Origin: Asanoa iriomotensis
GTDB taxonomy: Bacteria > Actinomycetota > Actinomycetes > Mycobacteriales > Micromonosporaceae
DNA length: 64,000 nt
Reading direction: 5' to 3'
Assembly: GCF_016862515.1 (NCBI RefSeq)
Contig: NZ_BONC01000013.1
Coordinates: 62,001 to 126,000 of the forward strand
The notes under the pieces are model-generated. The model did no database searches and had not been told where the DNA came from. It was given only the letters and a program-made list of their open reading frames with translations. The position numbers were made by a program, and so were the translations under genes. Of the stretch, positions 58,316-64,000 are shown piece after piece (the first letter of the stretch is position 1; each line of letters begins with the position of its first letter).

Positions 58316-59518
58316 TCAGCCCAGCGTCGCCAGCTCGTTGATCACCACGTTCGACAACACGGGCCCGTCCTGGCGCACCTGGCGGAGGTACCACTTCTGC
58401 TGCGGCGTCCGGGTCTGGTTGAACTGCCACTCACCGCGAGGGCTGGCGATCAGACCGATTTTGCCCATCGCCAGGTTCACGTCCTGCGGCGACGGGTTCA
58501 CCCCGGCGAGCCGCACCGCCTTGTCGATCGCCTGCGCTGCGTCGTAGGACGCGACCGCGTAGGTGGTCGGCGTCGACTTGTAGGCCGCCCGGTATGCCGT
58601 GCCGAACTCGCGGTTGGCGGCGTTGTTGAGGTCCGGCGAGTAGTTCATCGCCGTGAACACGCCGTCCGCCTCGTTGTCCTTGAGCTCGCCGAGCACCGTG
58701 CCCTCGGTGAGGAAGCCGGGCGCGTAGACGTCGCCCGCGTAGCCGTCGGCGTGCAGCTGCCGCAGGAACTCGACCGCCGACTGTCCACTGTAGAAGCAGT
58801 AGATGGCGGCGGGGTTGTTCCGCCGCACCTGGTCGATCTTGGCGCGGAAGAACGTCCTGGTGGGCTCGGCCACGTACTCCGTCCACACCAGATTCGACAC
58901 GAGGTTCGAGTTCACCTGCCGGTACGACTCGCGGAAGCCCCGCACCGCGTCCTGCCCGGCCTCGTTGTCCGGCGCGATGATGCCGATCCGGCCCTTGACG
59001 TTGCCGGCGACGTAGCTGCCGAGCGCCTTGCCCGCCTCGTCGTTCACATAGGACGTGCGCCAGATGTAGACCACGCTCTGCAGCGACGACGGCGAGGCGG
59101 CCGAGCCGATCAGCGGGATCCGTGCCTGCTCGACGGTGTCCCGGATGCCGAGCATCACGGCCGAGTTGGCGACCCCGGTCAGCGCCAGCACACCCTGCTT
59201 GAGCAACCCGTCCAGCGCCGCCTTGCCGGACTCGACGGTCTCGCCCTCGTCGGCGACGAGAAGCTGCACCTGGTGGCCGCCCAGGCGTTGGTCGTGCCGG
59301 TCGAGAAACAGGTTGAAGCCACGGGCGATCTCGTCGCCGATGTCCTTCGTGCCCGCCGTCTGCGGCGCGATCAGACCGATTTTGATCGGTTCGTCGCTGA
59401 CCAGCTCGTTGGCCGCCGCGGCACCGTCGGTGGAGCCGTTGCCGCAAGCGGCCAGCAGGCCTGCGGCTCCCACGCCCGCGAACAACCGCAACGCCTGACG
59501 GCGATCCATCTGCGACAC
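58316..59518 (-). CDS. ABC transporter substrate-binding lipoprotein (branched-chain amino-acid type)
   Basis: A 400-residue periplasmic-binding-protein family member of the Leu/Ile/Val/amide type (IKIGLIAPQTAGTKDIGDE; HQVQLLVADEGETVESGKAA; DAVRGFRESYRQ). The N terminus DRRQALRLFAGVGAAGLLAAC combines a twin-arginine motif with a lipobox, so it is probably exported by Tat and lipid-anchored. The ligand is unknown. GTG at 59518 has GGGGAGGG 9 nt upstream; a start at 59557 would add 13 residues. No permease or ATPase genes are adjacent. Confidence 0.92.
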   Translation of the reverse strand: MSQMDRRQALRLFAGVGAAGLLAACGNGSTDGAAAANELVSDEPIKIGLIAPQTAGTKDIGDEIARGFNLFLDRHDQRLGGHQVQLLVADEGETVESGKAALDGLLKQGVLALTGVANSAVMLGIRDTVEQARIPLIGSAASPSSLQSVVYIWRTSYVNDEAGKALGSYVAGNVKGRIGIIAPDNEAGQDAVRGFRESYRQVNSNLVSNLVWTEYVAEPTRTFFRAKIDQVRRNNPAAIYCFYSGQSAVEFLRQLHADGYAGDVYAPGFLTEGTVLGELKDNEADGVFTAMNYSPDLNNAANREFGTAYRAAYKSTPTTYAVASYDAAQAIDKAVRLAGVNPSPQDVNLAMGKIGLIASPRGEWQFNQTRTPQQKWYLRQVRQDGPVLSNVVINELATLG

Positions 59519-59606
59519 GGAAAACGACCCTCCCCGACCGGTGGGCTTGGTTGCCACACTCCCACGGGTTCCTACCGCCTCAACGACGCTGCGTCAATGA
59601 AAATGA

Positions 59607-60419
59607 TCACCGCCGCAACGACCGCAACGCCTCCGTCACCTTTCCCCATGCGGCCGACCTCGGATCGATCAACTCGAAATGCCCCACTTCAGGCAGTTCC
59701 CACAGCGCGATTTCGTTGTCAACCGCGCCGGCCGCCGCCACGAACCGGCGGCTCAGCTCGATCGGCACCTGCACATCCTTCGTTCCATGAAGGATCACTG
59801 TGGGTAACCGTAGCGGTGTGGAAGGCAGAGGATCGGCCGCCGCGTAGGCCGCGGGCCGCTCGTCCGGGCCGCCACCCAGCAATGCGGAGACCGCGCCGTC
59901 GTCGAGATCCAGCCGGTGCGCCTCCACCAGGTCCGCGACGGGCGCCAGGGCCAACACCCCAGCGGGCGCGGCGGACGCCGGAGCGTGGGCCGCGTACCAG
60001 AGCGCCAGGTGTCCGCCGGCCGAATGCCCGACCAGCAGCGGCGGCCCGGCAAGAGGTGCCGGCCGGCCCAGCGACCGGGCGGCCGAAGCGACCAGCGCCG
60101 GCAGGGCACCGACTCCGGCCAGGACGTCGTCGAAGGTCGTGGGCCAGCCACCCGGGGCACCGGGTCCGGTGCGCCGGTACTCGAGCTGCGCGACCGCATA
60201 CCCCGCGGCAACCAGCGCCGCGGCGAGATGACCGGTGTGCGCACGGTCGTACTCCGAACGCCAGAACCCCCCGTGGATCACCACGACGAGCGGCCCGGGT
60301 GCCGAGGGGAGTCGGACGTCGGCCACGTTGTCCTCGTGCGGCCCGTAGCGCACCACGGCATTCGGCGGCGGCGCCGGCAGGATCAGCACGTCGCGTGGGT
60401 CGGGCTCGCGCGATGACAT
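59607..60419 (-). CDS. Alpha/beta hydrolase
   Basis: A 270-residue serine hydrolase. VVVIHGGFWRSEYD carries the HGG oxyanion region, PLLVGHSAGGHLALWYA the nucleophile elbow (GHSAG), LPTVILHGTKDVQVPIE the acid loop and LPEVGHFELIDP the catalytic histidine. It resembles esterase/peptidase-type hydrolases of the kynurenine formamidase group; the substrate is unknown. ATG at 60419 has TAGCGT 7 nt upstream. Confidence 0.89.
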   Translation of the reverse strand: MSSREPDPRDVLILPAPPPNAVVRYGPHEDNVADVRLPSAPGPLVVVIHGGFWRSEYDRAHTGHLAAALVAAGYAVAQLEYRRTGPGAPGGWPTTFDDVLAGVGALPALVASAARSLGRPAPLAGPPLLVGHSAGGHLALWYAAHAPASAAPAGVLALAPVADLVEAHRLDLDDGAVSALLGGGPDERPAAYAAADPLPSTPLRLPTVILHGTKDVQVPIELSRRFVAAAGAVDNEIALWELPEVGHFELIDPRSAAWGKVTEALRSLRR

Positions 60420-60426
60420 GCGCGGA

Positions 60427-60432
60427 ACGCTA
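60427..60432 (-). promoter_or_regulatory. Candidate leaderless -10 element of the alpha/beta hydrolase gene
   Basis: TAGCGT on the minus strand with a 7-nt spacer to the ATG. Confidence 0.4.
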
Positions 60433-60484
60433 GCGTGCCGGGTCCGGCGAGCACATGCGCCGGCCGTTGGGGAAAGATGGGGAG

Positions 60485-61081
60485 ATGACCGAGACCCCAG
60501 GAGCGCCGGACCAGCAGGCCGAAACCAACCGTCGGTCGGGCACCGTGGTGGTGGTCGGGCCGGACGGCCGGCCGGTCGGCACGGTCGACGCCGACGGCGC
60601 CGACACCGACGAGGACCCGGGCCGCCAGATCGAGCAGCCCGCCAAGGTCATGCGCATCGGCAGCATGATCAAGCAACTGCTGGAGGAGGTACGCGCGGCG
60701 CCGCTCGACGAGGCCAGCCGGGTCCGCCTGCGCGACATCCACCAGCGGTCGATCGTCGAGCTCGAGGACGGCCTGGCGCCGGAGCTGCGCGACGAGCTGG
60801 AGCGGCTGTCGCTGCCGTTTAGCGAGACGTCGACGCCCAGCGAGGGTGAGCTGCGGGTCGCGCAGGCTCAGCTCGTCGGCTGGCTGGAGGGCCTGTTCCA
60901 CGGCATCCAGGCGGCCCTGGTGGCCCAGCAGATGGCCGCCCGGATGCAGCTGGAGCAGATGCGCGGCGGCCGCCCCGCCCTGCCGCCCGGCGCCGTGCCC
61001 GGCGTGATCCCGGGCATCCCCGGCCCCGGCGGCAACCAGCAGCCCGGCACGGAAGGCCGCGGCACCGGCCAATATCTCTAG
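60485..61081 (+). CDS. bpa: Bacterial proteasome activator Bpa (PafE)
   Basis: A 198-residue protein. A four-helix region (about 60-155; PAKVMRIGSMIKQLLEEVRA, then HQRSIVELEDGLAPELRDEL and ELRVAQAQLVGWLEGLFHGI) forms a ring in known Bpa. The flexible Gly/Pro tail ends in GQYL, the motif that docks into 20S proteasome pockets and opens its gate without ATP. It feeds unfolded proteins to the actinobacterial proteasome. ATG at 60485 has GGGGAG 3-8 nt upstream. Confidence 0.94.
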   Translation: MTETPGAPDQQAETNRRSGTVVVVGPDGRPVGTVDADGADTDEDPGRQIEQPAKVMRIGSMIKQLLEEVRAAPLDEASRVRLRDIHQRSIVELEDGLAPELRDELERLSLPFSETSTPSEGELRVAQAQLVGWLEGLFHGIQAALVAQQMAARMQLEQMRGGRPALPPGAVPGVIPGIPGPGGNQQPGTEGRGTGQYL

Positions 61082-61180
61082 GTCCGGTCAGCACGGCGTG
61101 CGACTGGCCGGGCAATCCCGGCCGCCACCAGCCGACACCCGGACTCCGTCTCGGCTCGCACTGACCCCGTCGGGCGGGAC

Positions 61181-61975
61181 CTAGGGGAGCAGAGTCTCCA
61201 GATAACCGGCGACGCCGTCGTCCTCGTTGGTGGCGACCACCTCGTCGGCGATCTCCTTCACCGCCGGGTGTGCGTTGCCCACCGCCACCGCGCGGCCGGC
61301 CCAGGCCAGCATTGGCACGTCGTTGGGCATGTCGCCGAACGCCGTCACGGCCGAGGACGGCACGCCGAGCCGGTCGCAGTACCAAGCCAGCCCCGCGGCC
61401 TTGGTGACGCCCGCCGCGGACACCTCGACGAGCCCGGTCGACGACGAGTGGGTCGCCTCGCCCACCCCGGCCAGGGTCTTGCCGACCAGGGCGCTGAACT
61501 CGTCGGGATCGCGTTCGCCCGCCCGCACCAGCAGCTTCACCGCGGGCTCCCGCAGCAGCCCGGCCACCGCCGAGACCGACCGCGCGCCGCCGTGCTCGCT
61601 GTCCCACCGCAGCGGGTAGTCGATGTGGTGGATCATCTGCCGGCCGTCCATGACCTCGACCGCGAGCACCGCCTCCGGCACCTCTTCGGTCAGCCGGCGG
61701 GCGATCTCCTCCAGCGCCTCCGGCGTCAACGGGTCGGCCCGCAGCACCTGGTCCCGCAGCGGGTCGTAGACCACCGCGCCGTTGGCGCAGACGGCCGGCA
61801 GCGGGGTCTCCAGCTGCTGGTAGACCATGCGGAGCCAGCGGATCGGCCGCCCGGTCACCAGCACCACCGGCAGGTCGGCCGCGGCGGCCCGCTCGAGCGC
61901 GGCGGACGTGCGCGCGCTGATCGTCTTGTCGGCACGCAGAAGCGTGCCGTCGAGGTCCGTGGCGATCAACATCAT
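61181..61975 (-). CDS. HAD-superfamily Cof-type phosphatase
   Basis: A 264-residue phosphatase: LIATDLDGTLL (motif I with nucleophilic Asp), VVLVTGRP (motif II), a large cap domain and TAFGDMPNDVPMLAWAG (motif IV). The family dephosphorylates sugar phosphates or flavin/pyridoxal phosphates; the substrate is unknown. Its ATG overlaps the stop codon of the upstream HAD gene (ATGA). The two proteins are similar, so they probably arose by duplication. Confidence 0.9.
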   Translation of the reverse strand: MMLIATDLDGTLLRADKTISARTSAALERAAAADLPVVLVTGRPIRWLRMVYQQLETPLPAVCANGAVVYDPLRDQVLRADPLTPEALEEIARRLTEEVPEAVLAVEVMDGRQMIHHIDYPLRWDSEHGGARSVSAVAGLLREPAVKLLVRAGERDPDEFSALVGKTLAGVGEATHSSSTGLVEVSAAGVTKAAGLAWYCDRLGVPSSAVTAFGDMPNDVPMLAWAGRAVAVGNAHPAVKEIADEVVATNEDDGVAGYLETLLP

Positions 61976-62793
61976 CGTGACAGTAGCCGGTCGAGGTAAA
62001 CCGCCACACCGTCCTCGTCGTTGGTCAAAGTGATCTCGTCGGCGGCGGCCCGCACCAGCGGGTGCGCATTGGCCACCGCCACGCGGCCCCAGCCGGCCCA
62101 CGCGAACATCCCCAGGTCGTTGGGCATGTCGCCGAACACGAGCACGTCGCCGGGGTCGACGCCGATCGCCTCGGTGATCACCGCGAGACCCGTCGCCTTG
62201 TCGACGCCCGGCGGCAGGATCTCGACGAAGCCGAGCCCGGCCTGGGTGACGGTCGCGACCGAGGGCGACACGATCCGAGCGGCCGCGGCGAGCAGTTCGT
62301 CGACGTCGTGGCCCGGGGCACGGGCGAACGCCTTGATCACGTCGCCGGCGAAACAGTCGTCCCGGCTGCGGGCCTCGAACCGGTCGGGGTAGCGCCAGGA
62401 CGGGTCCGGGTCGCCCCAGAGCGGGTCCTCGTGACCGTCGAGCGCCTCGACCATCACGGTGAGCGGCCCGACCGCGGACTCCAGCTCGGCGATCACGGAG
62501 GCCAGCACCCGGCCGGAGAGCCGCGCGTCGCGCAGCACGATCGGGTCGAGCGGGTCGGTCTGGTCGACGACCCGGCCGCCGTTGGCCATCACCAGGAAGT
62601 CGGCGTCGCGGATGTCGTTGCGGGTCAACTCGGCCAGCCGCGGGCCACGGCCCGTGGCGCCGACGACCGGGATGCCGGCGGCGCGCACCCGGTCCAGGAC
62701 CTCATGGGTGTACGCGGACACGGTGTCGTCGTTGTGCACGATCGTGCCGTCGAGGTCGGTGGCGACCAGTTTCGGCAGGCCCGGTCGGGGCAT
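61972..62793 (-). CDS. HAD-superfamily phosphatase, paralogue of the downstream gene
   Basis: A 273-residue phosphatase with LVATDLDGTIVHND (motif I), VVGATGRGP (motif II), a cap domain and VLVFGDMPNDLGMFAWAG (motif IV). ATG at 62793 has GAGGAGGAGCC just upstream. It is translationally coupled to the second HAD gene and lies 132 bp after serS on the same strand. A tandem HAD pair near serS is also known in other actinobacteria. Confidence 0.91.
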   Translation of the reverse strand: MPRPGLPKLVATDLDGTIVHNDDTVSAYTHEVLDRVRAAGIPVVGATGRGPRLAELTRNDIRDADFLVMANGGRVVDQTDPLDPIVLRDARLSGRVLASVIAELESAVGPLTVMVEALDGHEDPLWGDPDPSWRYPDRFEARSRDDCFAGDVIKAFARAPGHDVDELLAAAARIVSPSVATVTQAGLGFVEILPPGVDKATGLAVITEAIGVDPGDVLVFGDMPNDLGMFAWAGWGRVAVANAHPLVRAAADEITLTNDEDGVAVYLDRLLSR

Positions 62794-62925
62794 GGCTCCT
62801 CCTCGCCCCGGACCCAGATCGGCTGCCGGGAGCGAGCCGCGAGCGGCCGGGCAGCAACCGTACCTCGCACCGGGTAGCCCAGCCATGACGTTTGGGAGAA
62901 ATCGTCGCGGCCGGGCGCAGAGCAG

Positions 62926-64000
62926 TCAGGCCCGCTTGACCGGCTCCAGAACGTCGCGACCACCCAGATAGGGCTGCAACGCCTTCGGCACGGCGACCGA
63001 ACCGTCGGGCCGCTGGTGGTTTTCGAGGATCGGCACGATCCACCGGGTGGTGGCCAGCGTGCCGTTGAGCGTCGCGGCGATCTGCGGCCGGCCGGCCTCG
63101 TCCCGGTAGCGGACGTTGAGCCGCCGGGCCTGGAACGTCGTGCAGTTGGACGTCGAGGTCACCTCGCGGTAGCGACCCTGCGACGGCACCCACGCCTCAC
63201 AGTCGTACTTGCGCGCCGCGCTGCTGCCGAGGTCGCCGGCAGCAGTGTCGATCACCCGGTAGGGGATCTCGACCTTGGCCAGCATCTCCTCTTCCCAGGC
63301 CAGCAGCCGCAGGTGCTCGTCGTGCGCCTGCTCGGGCCGGCAGTAGGAGAACATCTCGACTTTGTCGAACTGGTGGACGCGGATGATGCCGCGCACGTCC
63401 CGCCCGTACGAGCCGGCCTCCCGGCGGAAGCAGCTCGACCAGCCGGCATAGCGGGCGGGCTCGCCGAGATCGAGGATCTCGTTGCTGTGGTAGGCGGCCA
63501 GCGGGACCTCGCTGGTGCCGACCAGATAGAGGTCGTCGGCCTCGAGCCGGTAGACCTCGCTGGCGTGCGCGCCGAGGAAGCCGGTGCCCTCCATGGCCTC
63601 CGGCTTGACCAGCGCCGGCACGATCGACGGGGTCAGGCCGTATTCGACGGCCTGGGCGATGGCCATCTGCAGCAGGCCGAGCTGGAGCAGCGCGCCGACG
63701 CCGGTCAGGTAGTAGAACCGGCTGCCCGACACCTTGGCGCCGCGCTCGACGTCGATCGCGCCGAGCAGCTCGCCGAGCTCGAGATGGTCGCGGGGCGCCT
63801 CGATCTCGGGCTTGGTGCCCACCTCGCGCAGCACGACGTAGTCGTCCTCGCCGCCGGCGGGCGCGCCCTCCTCGACCACGTTGGGGATCCGCAACTGGGC
63901 CGCGCGCAGCGCCGCTTCGGCGTCACCGACGGCCGCTTCGGCCGCCTTGACGTCGGCCGAGAGCTCCTTGGTGCGCCCGAGCAGGGTCTCCTTCTCGGCT
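62926..64000 (-). CDS. serS: Seryl-tRNA synthetase, partial (N terminus off the right edge)
   Basis: The C-terminal about 357 residues of a class IIa synthetase that charges tRNA-Ser. At the window edge the coiled-coil tRNA-binding arm is visible ([20 protein letters not shown]). Then come [31 protein letters not shown], motif 2 [33 protein letters not shown]-type residues, [20 protein letters not shown] and motif 3 [20 protein letters not shown]. Without the window edge it should be about 425 residues. It continues beyond position 64000. Confidence 0.96.
   Translation of the reverse strand, partial: AEKETLLGRTKELSADVKAAEAAVGDAEAALRAAQLRIPNVVEEGAPAGGEDDYVVLREVGTKPEIEAPRDHLELGELLGAIDVERGAKVSGSRFYYLTGVGALLQLGLLQMAIAQAVEYGLTPSIVPALVKPEAMEGTGFLGAHASEVYRLEADDLYLVGTSEVPLAAYHSNEILDLGEPARYAGWSSCFRREAGSYGRDVRGIIRVHQFDKVEMFSYCRPEQAHDEHLRLLAWEEEMLAKVEIPYRVIDTAAGDLGSSAARKYDCEAWVPSQGRYREVTSTSNCTTFQARRLNVRYRDEAGRPQIAATLNGTLATTRWIVPILENHQRPDGSVAVPKALQPYLGGRDVLEPVKRA

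Noticed and set aside
1-64000. Insertion sequence, prophage or biosynthetic gene cluster
   Set aside because: No transposase, integrase, phage structural, PKS or NRPS motifs were seen in any supported frame.

Overview
The window is high-GC actinobacterial chromosome, most likely from the Micromonosporaceae. GTG and TTG starts are frequent. Gene content includes myo-inositol phosphate synthase behind a PadR regulator, a Bpa-type proteasome activator ending in GQYL, and a sigM-murJ-cca block beside a ponA-rpsF-ssb-rpsR-rplI-dnaB block. From memory, this order is the one seen on one flank of oriC in Streptomyces, so oriC and dnaA are probably off the left edge. I see no insertion sequence, prophage, CRISPR array, rRNA, intact tRNA or large biosynthetic cluster.

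Layout. 0-7.5 kb: membrane anti-sigma factor (cut by the edge), SigM, a membrane pseudokinase and the lipid II flippase MurJ on the minus strand, divergent from CCA-adding enzyme, a small membrane protein and an alkyltransferase. 7.6-20.4 kb: ino1 and its PadR regulator, a DUF5318 protein, PBP1A, a polytopic GT87-like protein, a 1296-residue membrane protein with a huge low-complexity N terminus, endonuclease IV and a secreted protein. 20.7-28 kb: the rpsF-ssb-rpsR-rplI operon, a degenerate repeat array, a 1075-residue arginine-rich repeat protein and the replicative helicase gene dnaB. 27.9-33.5 kb: a minus-strand run with a GGDEF-EAL cyclic-di-GMP enzyme, a membrane protein, a phosphoribosyltransferase, a zinc-ribbon protein and a mycothiol-type DinB-fold protein.

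34-53.2 kb: molybdenum cofactor genes (moaC, mog, moeA, moaE; then moaD and moaA; then fdhD and mobA), interleaved with a GT87 enzyme, DoxX, an Orc1/Cdc6-like ATPase, an LppU-like protein, an EndoQ-UvrD fusion and a metallophosphoesterase. Together these genes cover GTP to Moco to the bis-MGD/FdhD branch, although no molybdoenzyme is present. 53.5-64 kb: a YbjN/TY-Chap-like protein, a beta-propeller lipoprotein, an Lrp regulator divergent from a dimethylargininase gene, an orphan ABC substrate-binding lipoprotein, an alpha/beta hydrolase, Bpa, two overlapping HAD phosphatases and serS (cut by the right edge).

The most unusual items are the PHP/EndoQ-UvrD fusion; a perfect inverted pair of DnaA boxes at 49.55 kb and a run of DnaA-box-like sites upstream of dnaB; a cluster of six rare CTAG tetramers beside the Orc/Cdc6-like ATPase gene; three GC-rich intergenic repeat arrays; and a recurring TANNNT hexamer 6-9 nt before twelve start codons, which suggests leaderless transcripts. 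All start choices, promoters and functions were read by eye; no alignment or search was run.
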